Assembly (NCBI GenBank): GCA_903772945.1
Contig: CAICTM010000162.1
Span: forward strand, 39,647 to 103,646
Direction: 5' to 3'
DNA: 64,000 nt
Origin: Seminavis robusta
Taxonomy: Eukaryota > Bacillariophyta > Bacillariophyceae > Naviculales > Naviculaceae
Shown: piece after piece, positions 1 to 10,566 of the stretch
How the letters are laid out: every line of letters starts with the position of its first letter
Numbering within the stretch: the stretch's first letter is position 1
Translations under genes and position numbers: made by a program
Notes under the pieces: model-generated
The model's database searches: none
Told to the model about the DNA's origin: nothing
Seen by the model: the letters and a program-made list of their open reading frames with translations, nothing else

Positions 1-1
1 C

Positions 2-1630
2 GTCTTGGGGGCACAGCAAAACGTTACCAAAAATCTTCAAAAGTGGATGGTATCGGCGGAAGGCGTGCAAGAACGATACACACAGGAGAGAAATCTACGA
101 CAACATGATCTAGGAGAAGTGCAATTGCATGACAAGACTGTCACCAAGACATTGGAGGAATTGCACCAGAATGGAGAAGATGCCGTCCCACTCACGGAGG
201 AAACCTTGGAGCAGGCACTCAAAGACTCTCCCTTTGTCTTTGTGGACTATTTTGCCAATTGGTGTAGTCACTGTCGATTGTTTGCACCCACGTGGGAACG
301 ACTAGCAGAACTCATGGTGGATGCCAAATGGCATCATCATGAACGAGTCAAAGAGGAAATTGAAATCAAAAAGGAAGAGGCCAAAAAGGCCAAGCAAGCA
401 CAGGAAATGGCAGACAAAGAAGGAGTCAATCTGAATGTATTGGAAGAAATCACATATACAGAGGAGGAGTACCAAAAGGCACTGGAGGCCGTCCGGTCAC
501 CCATTGTGGTGGGGAAGGTGGATTGTGTCAATTTTCACTCCTTGTGTCGCAAACAAAACATCATGAGTTACCCTACAATCCGGCTTTATGTGAATGGGGA
601 AATCTACAAAGACTTCTTTGGAAGTCGGACAGTTGTGAATCTGCTCCAGTTTGTGGTCATGGCGGAAGAAAAAGTTCTGGGAAAACGGGACGATGGTACA
701 CTTACACTCAGTGATCATGCTTCAGTAGCTTTGGATGCGCATAATGTCACACCAGAGGAAAAAGCCCGGGCCATGGAAGTAGAAGCCAAACGAGATAACA
801 TTTGGAAACCATCAGAGCATCCAGGATGTCAGATTGCTGGAACACTCTACCTCAACAAAGTTCCTGGAAATTTCTACATTCAAGCCAGGAGCCCAACTCA
901 CTCCCTGGAACCAACTTTGGCCAATGTGTCTCATGAAATTCACTATCTCTTTTTTACAACCCAACGCCCACCAGGAGTGAAACCACCCAAAACTCTTGGA
1001 AATGGTCTGGATGAAAGCCAGAGGGCACAAGATGGAACCATCATGGTCCCGCCACCAAAAGACTCCAGTATGTCCAATCTGGGACACCCCATGAATGGGA
1101 ATGCCTATGTGACACACAAGATGCACGAGGCACACCATCATTACATCAAGCTGGTTTCTACCAATCTATACAACTATCAAGTTCTCCAAAACAGTCAACT
1201 TGTGCACTACAACCTGGATCAAGTACCAGAAGCCAAATTCATTTTGGATTTGAGCCCCATTGCAGTCACTTACCATGCCAGCAAGAGGCATTGGTATGAT
1301 TTTGTCACCAGTGTGATGGCCATTGTGGGAGGTACTTTTACAGTTGTAGGTATCTTGGATGCCATGCTCAGGACTGCTGTTTCCACCACCAAGAAGGTAG
1401 TCCAGAGGCGAAGGAGACCCCCTAACACAGCACAGCAACAACAGAACAGAAATCTTCCGAGACCTCCACCTCAACCCACAAGGGAAGCCTTTCAACACTC
1501 CAAGTTTGGTGGGGGTGCCGATCCAGCCTCTCAACCCATAGCACTGCAGCGACCAAGCAATGGAACAGCTCCGGCAGCCACAACGGCACGAAAAACACGG
1601 ACTCCGCTCCCTCGACCGCCCAATAGGTAG
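2..1630 (+). CDS. PDI-C / ERV41-46-like thioredoxin-ERV fusion, 5' truncated by window edge
   Basis: The frame is already open at base 2 and the first codons are not ATG, so the start lies to the left of the window; 541 codons are visible after the first TTG and end in TAG at 1628-1630. A thioredoxin domain begins near residue 75, with the active site WCSHC (Cys87, Cys90, counting from the TTG). It is interrupted by a charged coiled-coil insert (about 105-160) and resumes with the cis-proline segment MSYPT. From about residue 310 to 460 the protein matches the luminal and C-terminal membrane part of ERV41/ERV46 cargo receptors (HEIHYLFF, then a helix in YDFVTSVMAIVGG). Plants have the same architecture in PDI-C (PDIL5-3/5-4). 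The family is expected in the ER/early Golgi, combining disulfide exchange with COPII cargo transport; the N-terminal membrane helix would lie off the edge. The tail is Pro/Gln/Arg-rich. Family call is firm, redox role inferred. Confidence 0.88.
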   Translation, partial: VLGAQQNVTKNLQKWMVSAEGVQERYTQERNLRQHDLGEVQLHDKTVTKTLEELHQNGEDAVPLTEETLEQALKDSPFVFVDYFANWCSHCRLFAPTWERLAELMVDAKWHHHERVKEEIEIKKEEAKKAKQAQEMADKEGVNLNVLEEITYTEEEYQKALEAVRSPIVVGKVDCVNFHSLCRKQNIMSYPTIRLYVNGEIYKDFFGSRTVVNLLQFVVMAEEKVLGKRDDGTLTLSDHASVALDAHNVTPEEKARAMEVEAKRDNIWKPSEHPGCQIAGTLYLNKVPGNFYIQARSPTHSLEPTLANVSHEIHYLFFTTQRPPGVKPPKTLGNGLDESQRAQDGTIMVPPPKDSSMSNLGHPMNGNAYVTHKMHEAHHHYIKLVSTNLYNYQVLQNSQLVHYNLDQVPEAKFILDLSPIAVTYHASKRHWYDFVTSVMAIVGGTFTVVGILDAMLRTAVSTTKKVVQRRRRPPNTAQQQQNRNLPRPPPQPTREAFQHSKFGGGADPASQPIALQRPSNGTAPAATTARKTRTPLPRPPNR

Positions 1631-2815
1631 TGCAGTTGTGGGGCAATCGGAGAACGCAATGTCGGGGGCGCAAAAATAGACTGACTAGTCCGTACGATGT
1701 TGTGTAACCTCGACCACTTTGGTTCGATTATTGCACGGCCTGGCCGTGCTACTAGCTAGCTAGGTATTAATAATAATCCTTGAAGACCTGATAACCCAGA
1801 GGTGGACGTAGACTTCAAAACGTACCCAGAGGTGGACGTAGACTTCAAAACGTACCTGGACGAATGGAACGTTATAATAAAGGGTGGTTCTCGTACGGTG
1901 CTTTGAATCACTTTTGTGCTAAAACAGTTTGCGCGAAATCGTGGGAACAGGACTTTGGCCGACTTCGTTGTCATTGCCCATGGAGGCAGACAGTATACGG
2001 TGCGCTGCCTGGGTAGCTACAAAAGATACTAGTACGTAGCGAAAGGAGCTTGTGTTCAGCCACAGAAATATGCGTTCCTTCCGGTGCCAGCACTGTTAGC
2101 TAGCCAATGACATCGAACGATGGCTTGCAGAGAGCTGGCTGCCCCAAACTTGGTTCTTCAACGAGGGAGGAGGGAAGTCGCTTCGTCCAATTGGACACGT
2201 AATCAAAGGGGTTTTAGAGTAGGGAAGTTATCTACATGATACTTTTATCCCGTTACGAATCGTACTTTATAATCATTTAGTTAGGTTGATATCGGTTGTG
2301 ATTTGAGGAGAAAGCAGCGACTCCTTGGTACCACCGGATGGACCCGAGGTAATAGTGATCGAAACGACGGGAGCTCGTTTGGCATCGCTACAAAACTGCG
2401 AATACCAAACAAAACAGGCTGGGCACCTTTTAGTTTGTGCCAACCGCACAATTCTGCTTTGAAAATCAACCCATGACTACTCCCAAGATACCCTGGCAAT
2501 TTCAAAGCAAAACGAGGCATGCAAAATGTATTAATATACCCCTTTACGAGTTAATTAAAGCTTACGTTAACTAACTGGACGCATCCAGCGTTGCTACAAA
2601 CTCCATTTCTCACCATTGGATAAGAGAAACACAGTCTGGTAGCTTCCGCAAAAAATCATGCAGCCCCAACAAGCAAAAACGCAGCAAGAAGGCCCCAAAA
2701 GAAACAAGGATATCCAAAAAGCTTTTTCATTTATTTGGACACCCCGCATTTGAAAATTCATGACATCTTTATTCCTCCTCGGGTAATGGTGCTTCCACCG
2801 GCAATGCAGGCTACG
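1631..2815. other. Intergenic between convergent genes
   Basis: This 1.2-kb stretch separates the 3' ends of the PDI-ERV and CCCH genes. It holds a perfect 30-bp tandem duplication (1794-1853) and AT-rich sequence. A 79-codon minus-strand frame at 2281-2520 shows no recognisable domain. Nothing else is seen. Confidence 0.6.
1794..1853. repeat. Perfect 2 x 30-bp tandem duplication
   Basis: The unit at 1794-1823 (begins ACCCAGAGGTGG, ends CAAAACGT) is repeated exactly at 1824-1853, and a third partial copy starts with ACCTGGA. It lies outside any supported coding region, and the identity of the copies points to a recent slippage or duplication. Confidence 0.9.
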
Positions 2816-3364
2816 CTAGTAGCCATGCGAGAAGCGGCAATTGTCACCAAACCGGCATCCGTTTGGGGTATTAAAGAAGCGACAGGGGGGAGGAGGTCCT
2901 CTTCCACGTCCTCTTCCTCCGCCTCCTCTTCCACCACCACCATGGCCACCATGATAACCTCCTCTGCCACCTCCTCCACCACCTCCTCCAGTGGGACCGG
3001 GAGCAGCTGGCATCCATCCAGTGGGCGGTGGTGGCTGATGCAGCTGTGGTGGAGGGGGCATGTGACCGGTAGTACATTGGCACTGGCGCATGCCCTGCTT
3101 GGCGCAACAGGTACATCCGTGTTTGTACCCATTGCAGCAATGACAGTTTCGACATTCGGGAAACCAGAATTCGTCGGCATGTGGGGGCAAATCGGTGTAG
3201 GCACTCAGAAAGTTAGAGGACGATCCCTCGAGACGGCCCACTTGCTGCTGGGCCATGAGCTCCGCTTCGATTTCCTCCAGCATTTTCTCATCTTCCGGAC
3301 CCGTCTGGGAAGGATTGAATGCCGCGGCCCCAGGGTTGGGTAAGTTGCTCGGGTTGGTTGACAT
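2816..3364 (-). CDS. CCCH-type zinc finger, glycine-rich putative RNA-binding protein
   Basis: A single-exon frame of 182 codons runs from ATG at 3364-3362 to TAG at 2818-2816. The C-terminus is a classical C-x8-C-x5-C-x3-H finger (Cys161, Cys170, Cys176, His180), the fold used by single-stranded RNA-binding proteins. Before it lies a Gly/Arg-rich (RGG-like) stretch (about 123-157), typical of RNA-binding proteins. A dense cysteine cluster at about 70-97 (CRNCHCCNGYKHGC and following) could be a second, unnamed metal site. The N-terminus is acidic and low complexity. One finger and an RGG tract suggest mRNA processing or turnover; no specific orthologue is recognised. The opposite strand is also open over 202 codons, but that frame is only a compositional shadow. 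Confidence 0.82.
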   Translation of the reverse strand: MSTNPSNLPNPGAAAFNPSQTGPEDEKMLEEIEAELMAQQQVGRLEGSSSNFLSAYTDLPPHADEFWFPECRNCHCCNGYKHGCTCCAKQGMRQCQCTTGHMPPPPQLHQPPPPTGWMPAAPGPTGGGGGGGGRGGYHGGHGGGGRGGGGRGRGRGPPPPCRFFNTPNGCRFGDNCRFSHGY

Positions 3365-4455
3365 GTTGCTATTATGCAGTTGTAGTAGTAGTGCTAGCTG
3401 GCTTGTAGTAGTAGTAGTGCGTAGTGCTTGTGGCTTGCTATCTTTTTCTCTATGAGCGTTGGCTGTTGGGCGTCGTCGAGAGAGCGAGTGATGGCTGCTG
3501 GCTGCTGCAATGTCGATTGCTCTTGGGCTCAGTCATCGTTGTTACGGGATTGTTCTTGTGTTTCAGCGAAAGATTTGGTTTGAGTCGGATGAGTCAAAGA
3601 TACACCAGGATCAAGGCGCCTGATGTGCGTCTATTTGGTTCATGAAGCAACAGACTATGCTGTTTTTTGGGTGTTTTTGAAGAGGAAAATTCGCTTACTG
3701 TAGCAAAAATCGAAAAGCTTGCCATCACGAACAGAGGTTCTGCAGCCTGCAACTTCGGAAGGTACCATTACGGTGCTAGTACGTACCTTCATTGCTTGGA
3801 CTGGATTCTGGCTCGACTATGCTAAGAATTTGTTTTGCTTGTGACTGCTGGCGGTCTACCTGCTTCAGGTATGCTATTTGCACAACTTTACGGTAGCTGG
3901 CAAGCCAACGGTCCAAGAAAATCACATAAAAAGCTTTCTATTTCTCTAGCTACCGGTTTCCCAACTTGCTCCACAACAAGATCGTGTGAAATAAAGAGCT
4001 ACTTTTCCATTCCGTGACGGAGGGTGGAAGCAATTGTTCATGGTGCCCATGGAAGTATATGAGCTGAGATCAACTTGGGAGTAGCAGAGTATAAAAGTGC
4101 CTTCCTGCTGGATGGTCTAACTGCTTGTTTCTGACTTTTGGAGAGGTGAGAAAGAGGTTGATAGTAGTTAGCTCTACCGGTACCGGTACGATAGCATGCA
4201 ACTGGCAAAGAGGAAAATTTGGTTTGAGCAATTATTTCTATACTTTTCTCGTTTTTCCAAAACAGCGGATTGAATGATTTACAGCACTCCGGCTCCAAGC
4301 AAGATTCGACCATTCGCGCTATTCCGGTCTCCTGGATCCAGCGTGAAAGCCACATGCAACGGAACGTTGCCCCACGACGCTGCAACCGCCACCACCACAG
4401 CACAATGATGCTCTGCACAAAAAACAAATCGGCCACTTCAAACTAGCTACATACA
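3365..4455. other. Divergent intergenic/promoter region
   Basis: This 1.1-kb region separates the CCCH gene (-) from the acyltransferase gene (+) and must hold both promoters. It contains two overlapping TACCGGTA palindromes at 4175-4188. A 132-codon minus frame (4038-4436) starts with GTG and has no domain. No other gene is supported. Confidence 0.6.
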
Positions 4456-5809
4456 ATGGAAGCGATTAAAAACCTGTTCAAGGACAAGCTGGTGGAAGAT
4501 GCCAGAGAACCATTTTCCACTTTTGGAATTCCAGGTTTGGAGGGTACCTTTGCTCTCTATTCTCCACGGTGGGAAATGTGGAAACAGCTCATTTTGGTAG
4601 GTACCCCAGATTTCTTTTCATCTCATTAAACGTGTATCGGGCATCTCGTCAATCTAACCCAACTTATCTCGCTTTTTGGTTTTGGGATATATTCAGCTGG
4701 TGACACTATCTCAAGTGTTCCAAGTCATTGCTGCGGTTATTATATACAAGTTGATTATACCCAATCGAGGTTCTGTTGGCGCATACCTGTTGGGATGGGG
4801 TGTCATGATTCCATTGTCGTTGTGGATACCCTTTGAAATGCTGGAAGCGTGGGATATTCAAAACAAAATTCTCAAAATGTGTGTGACCCCTTTGCCCATG
4901 GTCGTGGTCTTTCGTTCTATTGAAGCCATGTACGATACATCGCCTCCTGTGGTGGAATATTCCTTGGCCAATTATGTGACCTACTACACAGCTACAATTC
5001 ATCATGTATGGGATCCCAAAACTAATGCCAGAGTCAAAGTCAACACACAACAATTCATTAGCAACTTTCTACGGGTTGTCTATTACTATCATTGGCTGTC
5101 CCTGTCACTTTCCTTCCAAATGCACGTTGATTTTAAACCATTCAAATCGGATCCAGTGGTTTTGGATGATTTCCACGTGACCAAGTTTTGGGAACTGCTA
5201 CGACCAGATCATATTGCCAATGCCTACCTTCTCGTACTTCACCTCTACCTCAATTTATTGGTGGGTTTTGAATTCACGAACTTTGGTGAGAACCTCAAAG
5301 GATACTTGACCAAACCAACCTTCAAGAACCCTTTATGGACATCCAAAAGCCCCACTGATTTCTGGGGACGCAAATGGAATCTCATGATTCACAACATTCT
5401 CAAGGGTGGCGCCTTTTTGCCCGCCCGCAAATATGTCAGTACGCCCTTGGCAGTAATGTGGTCCTTTATCTGTTCCGGGCTGATTCATGATTACGTGTGG
5501 GCGGCGATATTTTATCATCATGGACACGAAAAGGATCCCGAGACTGGAATTTGCAAGGATTGTTTCAGTCCCACACCTCTCAAATTGACGGCCTTTTTTG
5601 TGTGGAATGCCATGATGATGCTGCTTGAGAGACCTGTGAGCAAGTGGCCACCCATGCAGTGGATGGCCAACAATCTGCCGCTCGCCATCGTATCTACTCT
5701 TGTGGGTTTGACGGCATTGCCAGTCACACATTGGTATACAGGAGATTGGGTGGTAGGCGGGTACTTTGCAGACTTTGCCGTGGCTTTGTGGACCATCAAA
5801 AAGCTATGA
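4456..5809 (+). CDS. Wax-synthase-like MBOAT O-acyltransferase
   Basis: There are two exons. Exon 1 is 4456-4596 (ATG, 47 codons) and exon 2 is 4697-5809. The 100-bp intron starts GTAGGT, ends TTCAG and falls between codons, giving 417 aa. The ATG at 4456 is preferred to the later in-frame ATG at 4676 because it is joined in frame by good splice sites. The protein is highly hydrophobic with about 8 membrane segments. The C-terminal half contains the wax synthase/MBOAT_2 signature: FWGRKWNLMIHN, then CSGLIHDY with the conserved membrane-embedded histidine. The family transfers acyl groups from acyl-CoA to an alcohol, sterol or diacylglycerol in the ER; wax ester or triacylglycerol formation is the likely pathway, but the acceptor cannot be read from sequence. 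Confidence 0.82.
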
Positions 5810-6001
5810 TAAATGTGTCTGTCCACAGCTACTATGACAAAGTCTATTATGCATGAAACTAACTGTAATCTCCACAATATAATACAAAGCGTGGTACATT
5901 TAAGAGCCAAACTTATCGTCAGAGGGGTACTGATTGTCTGCTTGAAATGGGTGTCCAGCTTTTGCATAGCATCGAACCAAACTCGCAGCAGCACAATTTT
6001 G

Positions 6002-6934
6002 TCATCTTTGTTCCACGGACTCTTTGGGATGGGGGAAGTCGGAAGAATCTTCCGTGGCCGTCTTCACCTCGTAGACCCTCATCTCTTCCTCTTCATAGAC
6101 CAAGTCTGCCGTGAGCAACCTAGCTTGTCTGGATTTTTCGTCTATTGAAGTAGTGGTAGTGGTTGACGTGCTCTTTTCCAAGTGGCCAACATGGTCTTTT
6201 TCTTCCGAATCTTCATTGGCTGCCAGTGGGATTGGAAATCGATAGGCTAGAACTAGTGTTCCATCCTGAAGTTCTGCCGCAAGCTTTTGACTGATGGGTT
6301 CCATGAGTGGCTTGACACCAAAGATCATGACCGTGTCGGCATGTTGTAAATGAAAGGCAAACATATCTTGCAAGAGGAACGAGGATCTTATCCGTTCTGC
6401 ACGTGTCCAAAACAAGATACGACGAGCATGTGCCAATCCCCACAAGGTAGAATTGAGTTCAATACCCGTGGCAGAGTCATACAGCATCGTTTCTTGTTTC
6501 TTTTGTTGCAAGGCTTGGTAAACGGCTTCTCCATCTCCACTTCCCATGTCCACAAAATGACGTTTTCTCGTTGGCGTCAGTCGTGGTCTTCGATTGGCCA
6601 CATAGTCCAATGCTCTCTTCACCTTGTCCTTTGGAGTTGCCATGTAGGGGAGTGGCGATCGGATATACTGCAGGACAAAGGGAGCCGTCAAAACCAGAGT
6701 TCCCACAATGGTGGTCCCAGCAATGGCAAGACCCAGCCACGGGGAGTTTGCATTGGTACTACTGCTGGATGCCGTGGCAAGATGATGGAAAGAACCATGG
6801 TCTGGGTATTTCAACGCCAGATCATTCTCGGATGGCATATCTTTAGCTGAACTGTGGTGAATTGGAGCATGGTGATCATCAACACCTCTTCTTGGACCCA
6901 TTTTAGTGGCACCATGTTGCTGCGATGGATCCAT
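6002..6934 (-). CDS. ATPSCKMT/FAM173-like protein lysine methyltransferase
   Basis: The frame has 310 codons from ATG at 6934-6932 to TGA at 6004-6002. It stays open 12 or more codons upstream but has no earlier ATG before a stop. An N-terminal hydrophobic helix (about residues 65-85, GLAIAGTTIVGTLVLTAPFV) is followed by PYMATPKDKVKRAL, then the SAM-binding motif I FVDMGSGDGEAV and the acidic GIELN motif. This order (helix, short PxxxT linker, seven-strand methyltransferase fold) is that of FAM173A/B, which trimethylate the ATP synthase c-subunit or the ADP/ATP translocase in mitochondria. The C-terminus carries an acidic and Thr-rich extension not typical of the family. A mitochondrial location is inferred from the family. 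Confidence 0.78.
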   Translation of the reverse strand: MDPSQQHGATKMGPRRGVDDHHAPIHHSSAKDMPSENDLALKYPDHGSFHHLATASSSSTNANSPWLGLAIAGTTIVGTLVLTAPFVLQYIRSPLPYMATPKDKVKRALDYVANRRPRLTPTRKRHFVDMGSGDGEAVYQALQQKKQETMLYDSATGIELNSTLWGLAHARRILFWTRAERIRSSFLLQDMFAFHLQHADTVMIFGVKPLMEPISQKLAAELQDGTLVLAYRFPIPLAANEDSEEKDHVGHLEKSTSTTTTTSIDEKSRQARLLTADLVYEEEEMRVYEVKTATEDSSDFPHPKESVEQR

Positions 6935-7476
6935 GACAGTTCCGACGGGGACAGCGGGTGTGATTCTCAAGTTGAGGGCGGTGGTGATGGGTGTCTCGGT
7001 TGCTTCAAGATCTTAGCTCTGCTGGCTTCTTGCATGAATCTTGAAAGCAGAAGCGGTGTCGCCTCATGAGAACATTTGGTTGCACCGTGAGCAATACAGT
7101 CTTCACCATTCTAGTAACCTGAGTGTGTCCAAGGACAGCGATCTCATGGGATGTGTATGCATATTCGCCAAAGGCCGCTTTCAGTATCTTGGAGCATGTG
7201 AATTCATCATTGAGAGCCTTCCAATCGTCAAGTTAAATTGGCCCTGTTTGTAAACTTGCCTGACCCAGCAATTACTTTTTTACGAAAGCAGGACACCAAC
7301 TACCGTACCGGCACCTCACACAGCAGTGGTTGACAATAATTTGGATTTTTGTTCCTTACAACTACAAATTATTATTTAGATACCCCACCTCTAGTTGACC
7401 ACTTTTAAAATTCACGTGCTGCTTACTCGGTGGTCCTACTATATATTTTCGTGTCCGTCCTTCCTGTTGCATTTCC
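6935..7476. other. Intergenic, tandem minus-strand genes
   Basis: This 542-bp region lies upstream of the methyltransferase gene and downstream of the Pro/Thr-rich gene. Only short, unsupported frames are present, and no repeat or RNA gene was recognised. Confidence 0.5.
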
Positions 7477-8412
7477 TTACTCCTCTGTGGTGGTGGTGGT
7501 CGTGGTGGTGGTCTTTTTTTCTTTGGCTCCTCCCAAATTTTTCAAGAATTTTGGCATTCCAAATCCCTTTTTCTTGACCACCACCGAGTGATGCACATGT
7601 GTTTCGGTCACCTCTTTGCCATCTACAATTTTGGTAGTGGTGGTGGTCGTCGTGACTACCTTTTTGGCATTTTTGGGAATGGCGGCCGAAGTGTCCTCGG
7701 TTTGTTGTTGTTGTGGGGCTGGGGCTGGTTTGGAAGCTGGTTGAGCGGGTGCTGCTTGTCTATGAACCACAGGAGGAGCTGGGGCGGGTGCTACTACAGG
7801 AGCACGAGCTGCTACAGGCGCTGGTGGTGGAGCCGCTGCCACTCTCCCCATGGGCGGTGGTGGCGCTGCCACTTTTTGAATGGGTGGTGGAGCTGCGCTT
7901 TGTTGCTGCTGATTTCGAGGATGATTCATTAAGGGTTCTGGTAATTGTCGATTGGGTGCCGCATCGCCATAGACTTCTTGTGCAAAGGCGGGAATATTGT
8001 TGAGCATGGTACTCATGGCGGGTGGTGCATCGCCAATGGTGGTTTGTTTGGGTTCAGGGTGCTTGGGAGCGGCTACGTTGGGTTGGTACGTGACGCCCAT
8101 ATTGTGCAGTTTGGCCTTTTGTTCCTGGACCTGTTTCGGGTCCGTCGGCAATCCCATTCCACCTACCGAAGTGGTGGTTGGATACGACATAAAAGGCGCC
8201 TTGGGTTTGATCTGTTTGGGAGCCCCAAACGAAGGAGAGAATGGTTTCAATGCCACTTGATCACGAATCATGGGGCCGGCATTGACAGGAGCGGGAACTG
8301 CCGAGGACGCGGCTTGAGGCGCAGGCGTATGATCAAAGACTTCATCGTGATCCAGAGCATCGGCCATCCCGACCGAATCGGGGGCTGCTGGTTGATAAGC
8401 TCTGGAGGGCAT
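7477..8412 (-). CDS. Pro/Ala/Thr-rich low-complexity protein of unknown function
   Basis: A single exon of 311 codons runs from ATG at 8412-8410. The N-terminal half (1-150) is moderately complex and acidic; the middle (about 170-240) is dominated by Pro, Ala and Gln. The C-terminus contains two homothreonine runs, one before KIVDGKEVTETHVHH and one just before the terminal EE, separated by a basic segment VVVKKKGFGMPKFLKN. There is no signal peptide and no membrane helix. The long frame, proper ATG and non-random protein composition support a real gene, but I recognise no family. It shares a 512-bp divergent promoter region with the plus-strand gene at 8925. Confidence 0.6.
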   Translation of the reverse strand: MPSRAYQPAAPDSVGMADALDHDEVFDHTPAPQAASSAVPAPVNAGPMIRDQVALKPFSPSFGAPKQIKPKAPFMSYPTTTSVGGMGLPTDPKQVQEQKAKLHNMGVTYQPNVAAPKHPEPKQTTIGDAPPAMSTMLNNIPAFAQEVYGDAAPNRQLPEPLMNHPRNQQQQSAAPPPIQKVAAPPPPMGRVAAAPPPAPVAARAPVVAPAPAPPVVHRQAAPAQPASKPAPAPQQQQTEDTSAAIPKNAKKVVTTTTTTTKIVDGKEVTETHVHHSVVVKKKGFGMPKFLKNLGGAKEKKTTTTTTTTTEE

Positions 8413-8924
8413 GTTGATAGCTGCTATAGTAGTAGAGTGCTAGGAGAGTGCTAATAGAGTGAGAAAGAGGACTGTTTGGACAAGGAAGGGTTCTTGAGTG
8501 TTGTCTTTGAAGAAATAAATGAAAGGATCTGAGCAGCTTCGTCGTTGTTTTGGTTTGGAGAATCTTGCTTGGATCTTGGGTGTCAAAGAGGCGCGACCTC
8601 CATGGGGAACTGAAAGATTTAATGCGCGTTGGGCGGCTCTTGGCTGCTCTCGAAAACCGTTTCCATTCGAGTTTCTGGCAAACATCGAGCACCGTCCTGT
8701 GTGCAGCGCACCTTGGGTTGGAAAGAACGCTGCAATCTGCGATTTGATAGACTTCCGATTGTAACATATAACCATTTCTTCAGTTTCATACCTCAACTCA
8801 TAATGTTTTGCACCCGAAGAAAGGTGCTCCAAGCAATCTTCATTATTTGGTTGAAAAGAAAACCATACTCCATTCATCAGCCATCCGTCAACCAAGAATC
8901 ATTTGAACCAAACGATACTGTACC
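8413..8924. promoter_or_regulatory. Divergent promoter region
   Basis: These 512 bp separate the starts of the genes at 8412 (-) and 8925 (+) and must contain both promoters and 5' UTRs. No clear TATA element or repeat is seen. Overlapping frames of up to 151 codons on either strand lack domains. Confidence 0.5.
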
Positions 8925-10172
8925 ATGGACAACAACCGCCGCAAGCATCCCTACGATAGTCGTAACCTGAACAGAGTATGGAGGATTCCCTCGACGAGTA
9001 CTGCTACCAGCAGTCGAAGCAGAGCCAGGAGCGTGCGAAATACTACTGCAGACAGCACGGTATCCAAAGTGGGGCCGCTCATTACCACGGACCATTTCAC
9101 ATCCCTCATTGACAAGGATATCGAAGAAGAGAATGTTGATCTGGCCATTGATACAGCTGTTGTGGATATGCTCGGTGTCTACATGGACTGCGGACTCTTC
9201 AAGCGGAGTCCCATCGTGAGAGAGTACATCAAAAAGGGACAACGAAATGGAACATCGTGGTTCTTCCAGGACGTGGAGGGAGCAGCCAACAACAAGGAAG
9301 ATGAGAGCCGCAATGACGACGATCCGAAAGCCTGTCATCAAGATGGAGTGGAACCGGACGAGTACTGGGAGAATCTCAAGAGAAACACCAAGCTCTCGCA
9401 GGCTCCGCTGGCCATGACCACAACACTGTGTGACCGGATTCAGAGTTTGCCCGAACGAAATGTCACCATCTACATTCGACTGGACGAACAAGTTCCCAAG
9501 AACTCGTGCACTGCGTACGAAGTGGACTGGGACCGGTTCCTTGAGCTCAAGGAACGTGGCGAAAAGGGCTTGGATACCGATGAGGACGACACTACCCCGC
9601 CGGAGAATCTGTTTCGCTGCTTTCGACTGTGCTCCCGCCAAGAGGGTCTCTTCAGTCGAAGTGAATGCATTGTCGGAACCTTTGCTTCGGCGTGTTTGCA
9701 TCCCTACACTCTCATTTCCTCCTCGCCCCAGTCGTCGGGAATGACCATTACCACCAAGAGCGAACGACAGCTTCTCGACAGCGTTCCCACTCGAGAGCCA
9801 CCCTTTCGACCCGTACGATTGCTATTGGATCGTCCCGAAGACGTTTGCACCGCCGAACTACAATTCTACTTGACACGAATGGGATTGTCCGAAGTGGTAG
9901 AAGCCCATCCTCTTTTGCAAGAACTCCATGACGCCACCGAACTTGACTTCTTTCTCGATGACCCGGATGACGATGCCGCAGCATCCCGGGACGATTGGAC
10001 GGAACAACGAGAAGGAGGAGGATCCATTCCACACCGTGAAGTAATGCCATCCTTTTTGGCAAACAACACCATTGACGAAGAAGGAAACGAGCGGTTGGGA
10101 GAAGTCTTGTCAGACGGGTACACATGGAATAGCCTGTTGAATACCAGTGTTCCCTTTATCTGTCTGGATTAG
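8925..10172 (+). CDS. Conserved-looking acidic protein of unknown function
   Basis: A single exon of 415 codons runs from ATG at 8925 (context CCATGG) to TAG at 10170-10172. It has no signal peptide or membrane helix. The N-terminal 50 residues are Ser/Thr/Arg-rich. The centre (about 160-320) looks globular, with hydrophobic strands such as NVTIYIRLDEQ and CFRLCSRQEGLFSRSECIVG. The C-terminus is strongly acidic (FFLDDPDDDAAASRDDW). I recognise no catalytic motif or family. Coding status rests on frame length, start context and a globular composition through the middle. Confidence 0.65.
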   Translation: MDNNRRKHPYDSRNLNRVWRIPSTSTATSSRSRARSVRNTTADSTVSKVGPLITTDHFTSLIDKDIEEENVDLAIDTAVVDMLGVYMDCGLFKRSPIVREYIKKGQRNGTSWFFQDVEGAANNKEDESRNDDDPKACHQDGVEPDEYWENLKRNTKLSQAPLAMTTTLCDRIQSLPERNVTIYIRLDEQVPKNSCTAYEVDWDRFLELKERGEKGLDTDEDDTTPPENLFRCFRLCSRQEGLFSRSECIVGTFASACLHPYTLISSSPQSSGMTITTKSERQLLDSVPTREPPFRPVRLLLDRPEDVCTAELQFYLTRMGLSEVVEAHPLLQELHDATELDFFLDDPDDDAAASRDDWTEQREGGGSIPHREVMPSFLANNTIDEEGNERLGEVLSDGYTWNSLLNTSVPFICLD

Positions 10173-10566
10173 AATGGTGGCTATCATGGCGATACGCAAC
10201 CAAGTTCTGAAAGACAGGACGAGGAAAACCGGCAACAGGAAGTGTCATAGAAGGAACGAGCTGGGCTGAAAAAGGCAAGCCATGCTAGCAGGTCAGACTG
10301 CGCAGTTGGCCCGGCTGCCCCCCTTTACTCACCCCTTTACTCACCGCCAGTCAGCTGAGTTCGAGGAGGTAGATTGCAGCAAACAAGAATGACGAGGAAG
10401 ACGGCTAGCTGGCCAGCCAGAGACTTCTTCTCGTCCCACGCCACAAGCGCTAATCTGAGGTCAGACGTATGTTTCAATAAACAAGTAACACATGCATTTC
10501 TATCGACTGTCAACCGATTACTTAGTTAGGCTTGAAAAGAACAGACGACATCTTTCGTTGAGCTTG
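10173..10566. other. Intergenic between convergent genes
   Basis: These 394 bp lie between two 3' ends. There is a short direct repeat of CCCCTTTACTCACC at 10320-10345. Nothing else is seen. Confidence 0.5.

Noticed and set aside
2281-2520. 79-codon minus frame in the first long intergenic region
   Set aside because: Too short and without recognisable similarity; left as unsupported.
2735-3343. 202-codon plus-strand frame antisense to the CCCH gene
   Set aside because: It starts with TTG, is Ser/Thr homopolymeric, and is the mirror of a Gly/Arg-rich coding strand that carries a perfect zinc-finger motif.
4038-4436. 132-codon minus frame between the CCCH and acyltransferase genes
   Set aside because: It starts with GTG, has no domain, and lies where a promoter is required.
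8440-8895. 151-codon minus frame in the 8.4-8.9 kb divergent promoter
   Set aside because: No domain, unbalanced composition, and an overlapping alternative frame of similar length on the same strand.
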